Assembly (NCBI GenBank): GCA_002412885.1
Contig: DHVX01000061.1
Span: forward strand, 1-64,000
Length of the DNA stretch: 64,000 nucleotides
Direction: 5' to 3'
Source of the DNA: Bacteroidales bacterium UBA5197
GTDB lineage: Bacteria; Bacteroidota; Bacteroidia; Bacteroidales; Lentimicrobiaceae
The translations under genes were made by a program, and so were the position numbers. Positions 43,459 through 50,624 of this stretch are shown here, piece after piece. Positions within the stretch are counted from its first letter, which is position 1, and each line of letters opens with the position of its first letter. The notes under the pieces are model-generated. The model had not been told where the DNA came from and searched no databases. It worked only from the letters and a program-made list of their open reading frames with translations.

Positions 43459-44139
43459 TCAATGATTCGCAGGCGCAGTATTTATGGCAGAGACATTAAA
43501 ATACATTCCATCAATTCCAAAGTCATTTTTTGCAACTTTAAGATAACTGATCTTTGATCCGGCCATCATCTGCTGCCCTCCGAAACCAAAGCCCAAAGCG
43601 CGCAACATATCCTTCTGATGCGAAATTGAAACGACATGAAAAGCGGTTTCTTTGGTGAGTCCATTGCCCGAATTAAAGATGGTTTCAATGATACGACCAA
43701 ATCTGAATTCGAGTTTTGCCGCAAGTTCATTTTTGCCTTCCATCCGCAAAGCATAAATCAAAGGATCAAGAATACTGATTTCAAAAGGATATTCATTTAA
43801 TGTGGATGAAGCCAGTTCAATAATACGGATATATTCTCTCTCCTCAAGGACTTCGCGGTTCATCAGCGCCAACAGACTATCCTGAGCAGATTTCACCTTT
43901 TCGGGTGCATATCCGGGCTGAAGGACATATCCGAAATACAACAGATGATATTCGCGTGGGGTAAGCGTTGTGTCGTTGGCTTTTAAGCGCTCCATGAGCA
44001 CGGGATAGTATGCAGAGCTGCTTTTTTTGGCGATGGCTTTGCCTATCTTTTTATAATCGGGAACTGAAAAATTGCTCTTCTGCGCATAAGCGCTGCTCAG
44101 GCTCAGTAAAAGAATGATTGAGACAAGTATTCTTTTCAT
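43459..44139 (-). CDS. DUF4919 secreted protein
   Basis: A 226-residue exported protein with a signal peptide (SSAYAQ/KSNF). The helical body matches the DUF4919 family of Bacteroidota: YKKIGKAIAKKSSSAYYPVLMERL, TPREYHLLYFGYVLQPGY, and a C-terminal DMLRALGFGFGGQQMMAGSKISYLKVAKNDFGIDGMYFNVS strand region. It is TPR-like and of unknown function. It has its own -7 box (TACATTTG on the minus strand, 44165-44172) and a terminator. Confidence 0.82.
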   Translation of the reverse strand: MKRILVSIILLLSLSSAYAQKSNFSVPDYKKIGKAIAKKSSSAYYPVLMERLKANDTTLTPREYHLLYFGYVLQPGYAPEKVKSAQDSLLALMNREVLEEREYIRIIELASSTLNEYPFEISILDPLIYALRMEGKNELAAKLEFRFGRIIETIFNSGNGLTKETAFHVVSISHQKDMLRALGFGFGGQQMMAGSKISYLKVAKNDFGIDGMYFNVSAINTAPANH

Positions 44140-44164
44140 TTCACAGGATTAAAGGTTACTATGG

Positions 44165-44172
44165 CAAATGTA
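44165..44172 (-). promoter_or_regulatory. -7 box of the DUF4919 gene
   Basis: TACATTTG on the minus strand is a perfect TAnnTTTG match 25 bases before the ATG. Confidence 0.5.
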
Positions 44173-44194
44173 AATTCACACAAGGGAAGTAAAA

Positions 44195-44629
44195 CTAAAC
44201 CCAGGCATCATCATCTGAATAACCGTCATTTTCATCGCTCAGGCTGATCCAGGTATAAATAATTGAATCTATTGCATCAGCATCCGGCTCTGACATATCT
44301 GAGAAATTGGGAAATGCCTTCACCAAATCAACAACACGGGTAGGGCTGATGGCCAAAAGATCTTCATCAGGATAATTCTGGTTAAGCAATATTGCTATTG
44401 TGCCGTAATTGTTCCAGTTGAGAGGAGCCATCGCTGCGAGCTTTAATTCTGCTGCAGACATAAAATCATTCAAATCAATTTCGTCAACCTTGTAACCGGT
44501 TATTCTGAGCGCATCTTTTAACATGGAGAAGTTAAGCGGAATATCGGGATACGAACAGGGGAAAAGGTGCTTATTTTCCAGGAGTATCAGAGCTGCAACT
44601 TTGTTTAATTCGTCATCATTCATCATCAT
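44195..44629 (-). CDS. Small protein with an IscX-like C-terminal part
   Basis: A 144-residue acidic cytoplasmic protein starting with three ATG codons in a row. The last 60 residues (NYPDEDLLAISPTRVVDLVKAFPNFSDMS...IDSIIYTWISLSDE) line up with IscX, the small acidic iron-sulfur assembly adaptor: YPD-x-D, a T/V helix, F-x-D-x, and a final helix with I-x-x-x-W. The first 80 residues are helical and of unknown type (MLKDALRITGYKVDEIDLNDFM). The match is by eye only. No isc genes are adjacent. Confidence 0.5.
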   Translation of the reverse strand: MMMNDDELNKVAALILLENKHLFPCSYPDIPLNFSMLKDALRITGYKVDEIDLNDFMSAAELKLAAMAPLNWNNYGTIAILLNQNYPDEDLLAISPTRVVDLVKAFPNFSDMSEPDADAIDSIIYTWISLSDENDGYSDDDAWV

Positions 44630-44761
44630 AAAATCAACCCCGGGTTTCGACCTGTAAAGTTAACAACTATATCAGCAGCTCACCGAAATTTTTTAACATT
44701 TTTTCACAACTTCAAAAAGTGATTTAATCTATCTGGAATTCACGCAATGCAGGTAAAAGAA

Positions 44762-45355
44762 TTATTCCTGAATTTTAAATTTTGCAGCCATCTGAAAGAA
44801 CTTCTGAAGGCAATGCATGGTAAGTTGCGAATCCTCAAGGGCATTGTGCGTTGTACCTTCGCGTTCAAAACCAAACCAGGCCGAAATTGATTTCAGGCTA
44901 AGCGAGCGTGGCACTGATTTGCCATTGGCTTCCAGAATTTTAAAAGTATAGAATGCAATGGTATGCAAATCAATCAGTTTGTTGCTGAATGGCCAGTCGA
45001 GGTTTTCGCCGGAGTATGCAAACTTGAGGAAGTTTACATCAAAAATCACGCTTTGACCACAAATAACAAGATCGCGAAGATCACCACTCTGCCGCTTCAG
45101 CATTTTTCTGATCCACTTTTCGAAATCTTCGAGCACATCATAAATCATTGGTGCTTCCTGAAGTTCATCCCACGACAAACCATGTACTTTTTCGGCTGAT
45201 GCAGTAAAGGCTTCTTCGTTTTCGGGAAAAACATTGGTCAGGAAAGTACCGAGTTCTACCCAATTATCGTTGAGTAAAACAGCGCCAATCTGAATAATTT
45301 CATGGTAACCCGGCTCCGGGCCACTCATTTCGAGGTCAACTACGAGGTAAGGCAT
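44762..45355 (-). CDS. DEDDh-type 3'-5' exonuclease
   Basis: A 197-residue RNase T/DnaQ-fold exonuclease. The first acidic pair is in VVDLEMSGPEPGYHEIIQIGAV at the N-terminus, the second Asp in VIFDVNFLKFAY near residue 105, and the His-Asp pair in THNALEDSQLT near residue 178. These are the four metal-ligating acids plus the general-base His. It would trim DNA or RNA 3' ends; which one is unclear. It follows the racemase gene on the same strand after 83 bases. Confidence 0.85.
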   Translation of the reverse strand: MPYLVVDLEMSGPEPGYHEIIQIGAVLLNDNWVELGTFLTNVFPENEEAFTASAEKVHGLSWDELQEAPMIYDVLEDFEKWIRKMLKRQSGDLRDLVICGQSVIFDVNFLKFAYSGENLDWPFSNKLIDLHTIAFYTFKILEANGKSVPRSLSLKSISAWFGFEREGTTHNALEDSQLTMHCLQKFFQMAAKFKIQE

Positions 45356-45438
45356 AATTCGAAAAAGTCAGAGGTTTGTAAGACGATAAAATTGTTGGGC
45401 TGATATTTCTGTACAAAGATCATCATTTTGCAACAATA

Positions 45439-46509
45439 TCACCTTACATGTTTACCGATATACCTCGAATTCATTATTCTGAGAATACCCATGTAATCCA
45501 TTCCAAATTCGATAAGATCGCCGGTTTTATAATTCCGGTCATTCCTTCCAAGATCCATCACAATCATATCAGAGCTGGAACCAGCAAATGAAATATCTGC
45601 ATCTACAGGCTTAAGGTGTTCACTTTCAACATCAAGCAGTCCAAGATCAAGAATAGCCCTGAAGGATGTTTTGCCATGATCATCACTGTTGAACTCAAAA
45701 GAATGTCCTTCAACATTTGTACCCATCTCCCCCATAGGCTGGGTTGGTTTTTCAATAAGTTCAATAATTTCGGCATAAAGCCTGAAAATATCATTGTGCA
45801 TTCCCGGCATCACCGAATCATGATAAACATCAGTACCAAGAAACAAGGTTTCACCAACCCTGAAATGATTTATCCCCTTAGGCAGTAGTTTCTCATAAAT
45901 CAAAGGAATGGAAACCGAAGAGCCTCCGGATACGTAAGGAATCTGCCGGTTAAATCTGGCTTCGACAAGCTGCTCATAAAGGCTGAGCTGAATAAGTTTA
46001 TCGTGATTTGGCAACACGCCATACAAACAATTAAGATTGGTTCCTATACCAACAACACTTATATTGGGCAGCATAAAAACATTCTCATAAAAATCGATGA
46101 AATCATCGCGCATCACGCCTTCGCGCAACTCGCCCATTTCAATCATAATGATGACCTTATGAAGCTTTTTCTGCTTTCCGGCTTCATCTGAAATCAGCTT
46201 GAGCGTTTTGAATTCGGTATTAAAACTTACATCGGCATATTTTACAACATCAGAAACAGACCTTACCGCAGGCGGTTTTATGTAAATTGTTTCCACGGTT
46301 GGAGCCAGCTTTTTGATTGCCCGAAGGTTTGAAACCCGCGAATCGCACAACTGCTCAACACCCAGATTGATAAGTTCCTGCAGGAACAATACATTTCCAC
46401 AGAGCAATTTAGAAACAACTGCCCATTGAATGCCTTCACTTTTGAACATATTATCCAGAAAAGTGAAATTCTCTTTCAACTTTGCCGAATCAAGTGTTAC
46501 ATATGCCAT
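45439..46509 (-). CDS. Ornithine/alanine racemase-family PLP enzyme
   Basis: A 356-residue type III-fold PLP enzyme of the alanine/ornithine racemase (Orr) family. The PLP lysine is Lys34 in WAVVSKLLCGN. Further barrel motifs include LCDSRVSNLRAIK, VIIMIEMGELREGVM, GIGTNLNC, the phosphate-binding SGGSSVSIPL near residue 198 and RVGETLFLG. The compact C-terminal part lacks the long alanine-racemase beta domain, which favours amino-acid racemases of the Orr type; the substrate is not certain. Its ATG overlaps the stop of the GNAT gene by one base (TGATG). Confidence 0.8.
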   Translation of the reverse strand: MAYVTLDSAKLKENFTFLDNMFKSEGIQWAVVSKLLCGNVLFLQELINLGVEQLCDSRVSNLRAIKKLAPTVETIYIKPPAVRSVSDVVKYADVSFNTEFKTLKLISDEAGKQKKLHKVIIMIEMGELREGVMRDDFIDFYENVFMLPNISVVGIGTNLNCLYGVLPNHDKLIQLSLYEQLVEARFNRQIPYVSGGSSVSIPLIYEKLLPKGINHFRVGETLFLGTDVYHDSVMPGMHNDIFRLYAEIIELIEKPTQPMGEMGTNVEGHSFEFNSDDHGKTSFRAILDLGLLDVESEHLKPVDADISFAGSSSDMIVMDLGRNDRNYKTGDLIEFGMDYMGILRIMNSRYIGKHVR

Positions 46510-46961
46510 CAGACTGCAGATTTTTTCAGTCGCATTTCAAGGTATTTGTTGTCAAACCCAAGTTTTTGGTACAAATGACGTGCAGGATTATCAGGTTCAA
46601 CATGCAGGGCAATATCTCCTTTGGCCAGATTTATGGCTTCTGTCATCAGGACTTTGCCTATCCCCTGCCCTCTTAAATCGCGGTGAACAGCAATGTAAAC
46701 CAGAATATTTTCCGGGATATACCCCTGCATTCCGGTTTGATTCACAACGACTGCACCCACCACATTCTCACCGTCTGTTGCCATTAAAGTAAACCCACCA
46801 AACGATACACTATCCTTTACTGAAAAATCTATGGCTTTTAAAATATCTTCTTTCTTATCACCAAACTGATCAAGATGATCAAAAAGAAAATCTACAATTT
46901 TACTCTTTTCGTTAATGTCAGGTTTTTGAACCGCATTAAAGACTTGCGTATGAAACTTCAT
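46509..46961 (-). CDS. GNAT-family N-acetyltransferase
   Basis: A 150-residue acetyl-CoA-dependent acetyltransferase. The acetyl-CoA-binding motif A is AVHRDLRGQGIGKVLMTEAINLA (RGQGIG loop near residue 96). Motif B follows as ALHVEPDNPARHLYQKLGFD. It is translationally coupled to the racemase gene (one-base overlap), suggesting that both act on one amino-acid-derived compound, for example racemisation and N-acetylation of a diamino acid. That link is inferred. A perfect -7 box lies at 47010-47017 on the minus strand. Confidence 0.85.
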   Translation of the reverse strand: MKFHTQVFNAVQKPDINEKSKIVDFLFDHLDQFGDKKEDILKAIDFSVKDSVSFGGFTLMATDGENVVGAVVVNQTGMQGYIPENILVYIAVHRDLRGQGIGKVLMTEAINLAKGDIALHVEPDNPARHLYQKLGFDNKYLEMRLKKSAV

Positions 46962-47009
46962 AGTATTTGTTTTTTAGCTTCGCAAGATACGCATTTTTGG
47001 CGGGCTGAC

Positions 47010-47017
47010 CAAATATA
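47010..47017 (-). promoter_or_regulatory. -7 box of the GNAT-racemase operon
   Basis: TATATTTG on the minus strand, exact TAnnTTTG, about 49 bases before the GNAT ATG. Confidence 0.55.
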
Positions 47018-47234
47018 TATTTACTATTGATGATTTTATATGCATTTATTTATGCATTGTATCAAGATAAATATCATTATAACACACTGTTTATGCGCTA
47101 TTTATATAATATGACCAGAGCTGATTCATGAATATTACAAAAATCACACAAACACAAAAAAAAATCGATCCATCATTTCAGATGAATAACCGGGAGATAT
47201 ATTTAGAAAACCAGATGCTTCAATTTAGGTTATC

Positions 47235-47267
47235 TTTACAATCACCCAAATAAAAGAGTTACTTTTG
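47235..47267 (+). promoter_or_regulatory. Promoter of the PPK2 gene
   Basis: TACTTTTG (47260-47267) is a perfect -7 box, with TTTA (47235-47238) at a 21-base distance as a weak -33 box. The ATG is 19 bases further on. Confidence 0.6.
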
Positions 47268-47286
47268 ATCAAACATTTAACCGATT

Positions 47287-48180
47287 ATGAAAAAGAAAAA
47301 CCTCCTTCACGATACCGCCATTTTGGCTAAACCAGGAAAAAAAATAAAAGTCAGTGATTTTGACCCTTCCTACAAAGGTGTAATCGAAGGTAAAGAGGAT
47401 GGCGTAAGGCTGCTTGAAGAAAATACGGCACAAATGCGGGAGCTGCAAAGCAAGTTTTATGCACACAACCGTCATTCATTTTTATTGATTTTTCAGGCAA
47501 TGGACGCTGCAGGCAAGGATGGCACCATAAAGCATGTAATGTCGGGCCTAAACCCGCAAGGTTGTCAGGTTTACAGCTTTAAGGCGCCATCGGTGAATGA
47601 GCTTGATCATGATTATATATGGCGTACCTATAAAAGTCTGCCGGAGCGTGGAAATTTCGGCATCTTCAACCGTTCGTATTACGAAGAAGTGCTGGTGGTA
47701 AAGGTGCATCCCGGATATATCCTCAGCCAGAATTTACCGGGAATTACTTCCGTGGATAAAATCAACGCTGATTTCTGGGCGAAACGTTACCGGCAGATCA
47801 ATGACATAGAAAAGCACCTTACCGAAAACGGGACCATTATCCTCAAGTTTTTCCTGAATGTATCGAAGGAAGAGCAGAAAAAACGCTTTATTGAACGCAT
47901 TGACGATCCGGCCAAGAACTGGAAATTCTCTTCAAATGACGTAAAAGAGCGCCAATACTGGGATGATTACATGAAGGCATATGGCGATATGCTGACTGCC
48001 ACATCTACCGAACATGCTCCCTGGTATGTAATTCCGGCCGACCGCAAATGGTTTATGAGGTATGCGGTAAGCAATATCATTATCAATCGCTTACTGGAAC
48101 TCAAGGTTGACTATCCAGTTCTTCCCGAAAGCGAAAAAGCAATGCTTGAAGAGGCAAAAAAAGCATTGATGTCGGAATAA
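47287..48180 (+). CDS. ppk2: Polyphosphate kinase 2 family (polyphosphate:nucleotide phosphotransferase)
   Basis: A 297-residue cytoplasmic kinase that moves phosphate from polyphosphate to nucleotides (ADP or AMP). Walker A is FQAMDAAGKDGTIKHVM near residue 75. The lid and Walker B region is FGIFNRSYYEEVLVVKVHP near residue 125, followed by FFLNVSKEEQKKRFIERI and PWYVIPADRKWFMRYAVSNII. Single-domain length and sequence fit class I or III PPK2 enzymes; which nucleotide it prefers cannot be read here. It has its own promoter and is convergent with trpB2. Confidence 0.92.
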   Translation: MKKKNLLHDTAILAKPGKKIKVSDFDPSYKGVIEGKEDGVRLLEENTAQMRELQSKFYAHNRHSFLLIFQAMDAAGKDGTIKHVMSGLNPQGCQVYSFKAPSVNELDHDYIWRTYKSLPERGNFGIFNRSYYEEVLVVKVHPGYILSQNLPGITSVDKINADFWAKRYRQINDIEKHLTENGTIILKFFLNVSKEEQKKRFIERIDDPAKNWKFSSNDVKERQYWDDYMKAYGDMLTATSTEHAPWYVIPADRKWFMRYAVSNIIINRLLELKVDYPVLPESEKAMLEEAKKALMSE

Positions 48181-48188
48181 CCGAACCC

Positions 48189-48226
48189 CAGGCTCCCATA
48201 ACTTAAATAATAGAAATGGGAGCCTG
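48189..48226. terminator. Shared hairpin between ppk2 and trpB2
   Basis: A perfect 11-bp inverted repeat (CAGGCTCCCAT, 48189-48199; ATGGGAGCCTG, 48216-48226) lies between the two convergent stops. It lacks a long T-run, so termination efficiency is uncertain. Confidence 0.6.
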
Positions 48227-48236
48227 AGGCAGTGTT

Positions 48237-49604
48237 TTATGGTTGCAACATTTCAATCGCTTTTATCGATTGCCTGATGCTTTCATCACTTACAAGTTTT
48301 TCTCCATTCAGTTTGCCCGACATAAACATTTCGTAGGCTGCCATATCGAAGTAGCCATGTCCGCAAAGATTAAAGAGTATATTCTTGGTTACCCCTTCTT
48401 CACGGCAACGGTTGGCTTCGTCGATTACAGTAGCAATGGCATGGGTGGCTTCAGGCGCGGGAATAATGCCTTCGGTTTTAATGAATTGCATGCCTGCTTC
48501 AAAGCATCGCTGCTGATTTTGCGAAACAGCTTCAATCAATCCATCCTTCAGCAACTGACTTACAATAACACCTGCTCCATGATATCGCAAACCTCCCGCG
48601 TGAATTGGAGATGGCATAAAATCGTGACCCAGCGTGTACATTGGCAATAAAGGTGTAAGACCAATGGTATCGCCGAAATCGTACTTAAACTCACCCCGGG
48701 TAAGTTTCGGACATGAATCAGGCTCCACTGCAATACAGCGAATATTTTGATTTTCGGTAAGATTTAGCTTGAGAAATGGAAATGCAATACCGGCAAAATT
48801 GCTTCCTCCGCCAAAAGGCGCAACAACAATATCGGGCATTTGTCCGGCTTTTTCCATTTGCACCATGGCTTCCTGTCCGATGATTGTCTGGTGCAGCAGC
48901 ACATGATTCAACACAGAGCCGAGCGCGTAATGTGTTGTCGGATCAGAGGCTGCCCGCTCCATGGCTTCGGAAATGGCAATACCCAGGCTGCCAGATGAAA
49001 GCGGATCGGCTTCAAGAATACTGCGTCCGGCGGCGGTGAGCACCGAAGGAGAAGCATGTACTTTACCGCCAAAGGTATTCATCATAATTCTGCGGTAAGG
49101 CTTTTGGTCGTAACTCACTTTGACCATAAAAACTTCACATTCCATATCGAACATCTGACAGGCATAGGCAAGCGCGGTTCCCCATTGCCCGGCACCGGTT
49201 TCGGTGGTAATCTTTTTGATGCCCTCAATTTTATTGTAAAAAGCCTGAGCCACTGCTGTATTGGGTTTGTGCGAACCAGCAGGGCTTACACCTTCATATT
49301 TATAATAAATACGGGCAGGAGTATTCAATGCTTTTTCAAGATTTATGGCCCTGAAAAGCGGGGTTGGCCTCCATTGCGTATAAATCTTCCTCACCTCTTC
49401 AGGAATTTCGATATAGCGCTCAGAGGACACTTCCTGTCGGATCAGTTCTTTGGCAAAAAGAGGCTCCAGCATATCAGGTGTAATGGGTTGCCGCGTTCCC
49501 GGATGCAAAGGAGGCAAGGGCTTGTTGGGCATATCTGCCACGATGTTGTAGTAAAAACGGGGGATTTCCTGTTCAGTCAGGTTTATTTTACGTTGCATTT
49601 TCAT
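48237..49604 (-). CDS. trpB2: TrpB2-type tryptophan synthase beta chain
   Basis: A 455-residue PLP enzyme that makes tryptophan from indole and serine. It belongs to the longer TrpB2 branch (TrpB-like), which does not need the usual TrpA partner. The PLP lysine is in PAGSHKPNTAVAQAFY near residue 110. The phosphate cup is VAPFGGGSNFAG near residue 265, and the C-terminal NLCGHGYFD segment is typical. The extended N-terminus (TEQEIPRFYYNIVADMP) is a TrpB2 mark. No other trp gene is near. A 170-base leader with a Trp-rich mini-gene and competing hairpins precedes it. Confidence 0.93.
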   Translation of the reverse strand: MKMQRKINLTEQEIPRFYYNIVADMPNKPLPPLHPGTRQPITPDMLEPLFAKELIRQEVSSERYIEIPEEVRKIYTQWRPTPLFRAINLEKALNTPARIYYKYEGVSPAGSHKPNTAVAQAFYNKIEGIKKITTETGAGQWGTALAYACQMFDMECEVFMVKVSYDQKPYRRIMMNTFGGKVHASPSVLTAAGRSILEADPLSSGSLGIAISEAMERAASDPTTHYALGSVLNHVLLHQTIIGQEAMVQMEKAGQMPDIVVAPFGGGSNFAGIAFPFLKLNLTENQNIRCIAVEPDSCPKLTRGEFKYDFGDTIGLTPLLPMYTLGHDFMPSPIHAGGLRYHGAGVIVSQLLKDGLIEAVSQNQQRCFEAGMQFIKTEGIIPAPEATHAIATVIDEANRCREEGVTKNILFNLCGHGYFDMAAYEMFMSGKLNGEKLVSDESIRQSIKAIEMLQP

Positions 49605-49738
49605 GAGTTTTTAGAAGAAATAAAATGTGAAATGTTAGGAATGATCGGAATGATTTCAGGTCTCAGAAGTTATAAACTTCGCAGAATCAGGTAGCTGACA
49701 TATAAAATCAGCATTCCGAAATCAAAATTCCGAAATCG

Positions 49739-49762
49739 AAAAGGAGCATAATACTCCCACGG
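49739..49762 (-). terminator. Candidate attenuator hairpin before trpB2
   Basis: On the minus strand GGGAGTA-tta-TGCTCCT (49758-49742) can form a 7-pair stem with two G-U pairs, followed by TTT, 14-40 bases after the leader peptide stop. GGGAG can instead pair with CTCCT at the end of the leader peptide frame, so the two structures exclude each other. The U-run is short (four T including the paired one), so terminator strength is uncertain. Confidence 0.55.
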
Positions 49763-49776
49763 GGGTTAAGATAAAT

Positions 49777-49854
49777 TTAGGAGGCCTGGTTTGGCCACCA
49801 CCATGACCATGATGTGAAAAAGGAGGAAGTAAAAACAGCAACAGCTGAATTCAT
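49777..49854 (-). CDS. Trp-rich leader peptide controlling trpB2
   Basis: A 25-codon frame reads MNSAVAVFTSSFFTS, then W-S-W-W-W, then PNQAS and TAA. Four Trp codons within five positions (codons 16-20) are extreme for a single-codon, rare amino acid. The ATG is about 15 bases after the expected transcription start given by a perfect -7 box at 49875-49882. The last Trp codon overlaps GGCC, which can pair with a second GGCC nine bases later; the second one runs into CCTCCT, which can pair with the GGGAG of the downstream hairpin. This matches the classic leader-peptide attenuator: ribosomes stall at Trp codons when charged tRNA-Trp is scarce. Confidence 0.8.
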   Translation of the reverse strand: MNSAVAVFTSSFFTSWSWWWPNQAS

Positions 49855-49874
49855 GGTGGTTTTTATTTGAAGTA

Positions 49875-49882
49875 CAAAAATA
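49875..49882 (-). promoter_or_regulatory. -7 box of the trpB2 leader transcript
   Basis: TATTTTTG on the minus strand matches TAnnTTTG exactly, 21 bases before the leader peptide ATG. A TTTG lies 16 bases further upstream. Confidence 0.7.
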
Positions 49883-50089
49883 GCGAATTACCTGACAGCA
49901 AAATAAAAATGAGTGAGAATTAACGAATTTTTAACGTTATGAGTTAAAAAGAAACGGAATAAGCGATTCAAGCCTTTGATCGAAGAAGTTAGAAAAGCTA
50001 TATGTCCGGCGGAAAATATTTGAATTACAAATTCAAGATGTTTATAGCCGAATTACAGGTTCCGCTTAGCGGGGTTAACGAAACCCCTT
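49883..50089. other. Gap between trpB2 leader and the small membrane protein gene
   Basis: Contains an imperfect TTGAATTacAAATTCAA repeat and a GGGGTT-aacga-AACCCC hairpin followed by TTTT (50073-50093, plus-strand polarity). No gene is seen. Confidence 0.5.
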
Positions 50090-50593
50090 TTAAAATCTCA
50101 ATTCACTATTTATCTTATGTATCATGTTGTTTTTCTTTAAGCTTTCTTTTTCAACTTTCTTAATTGCATTTTCATTGCTCTTTTTTAACCATATCAATGG
50201 AATAAAACTTAGTGCCCCCAGGATAACGGCAATTAATTTTTTGTCAATAGTTCCTGATGCGAATTCAAACCTTATTTCGTTTGAATTGAGGATTATTCCA
50301 AAAACAGCCAGAGCCAACAGAGTCCTGATAACAAGCTCTTTGATAATATTTTCCCTTTTTATCTTTTGAGGTTCTGTATTATATTTTCGTTTAAATGCAT
50401 CTTCCATTGATTCAATTAATTCTTTTTTGGTGTTTTTAAGTGACTCAAGGTCGTATTTTCTTTCGAAAAGCAAATTGCCGGCAAAAATCTGAGGGTCTAT
50501 ATTAATTCTCTTTTTCTCAGAAAACAATTCAAACAATCTATGATTGCTTTCATCTTTGAGCTGATCTTTCCAATTGAGTTTCATTTGTGTCAT
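50090..50593 (-). CDS. Small membrane protein, unknown function
   Basis: A 167-residue protein. An N-terminal helical, charged cytoplasmic part (residues 1-85, KDESNHRLFELFSEKKRINI, DLESLKNTKKELIESMEDAFKRKY) leads to two membrane helices (about 90-107, IRTLLALAVFGIILN, and 120-137, LIAVILGALSFIPLIWL) and a basic C-terminal tail. No family is recognised. It is 31 bases downstream of the DUF4838 gene on the same strand and might be co-transcribed with it. Confidence 0.65.
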   Translation of the reverse strand: MTQMKLNWKDQLKDESNHRLFELFSEKKRINIDPQIFAGNLLFERKYDLESLKNTKKELIESMEDAFKRKYNTEPQKIKRENIIKELVIRTLLALAVFGIILNSNEIRFEFASGTIDKKLIAVILGALSFIPLIWLKKSNENAIKKVEKESLKKNNMIHKINSELRF

Positions 50594-50624
50594 TTAAATT
50601 TAATTAAAACGTTAGATTCCCCCC

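Noticed and set aside
48243..48650. Long open frames opposite trpB2 (also at 49056-49694)
   Set aside because: They are antisense shadows of a well-supported gene with all catalytic motifs on the other strand.
49620..49700. A second attenuator structure at the GAAGTT-tat-AACTTC hairpin close to the trpB2 start
   Set aside because: The hairpin is real (6-bp stem) but has no U-run and does not pair with the Trp-codon region; at most it affects translation.
50073..50093. Hairpin GGGGTT/AACCCC with TTTT as a terminator for the small membrane protein gene
   Set aside because: Its T-run is on the plus strand whereas the nearest gene ends on the minus strand, so polarity is wrong.
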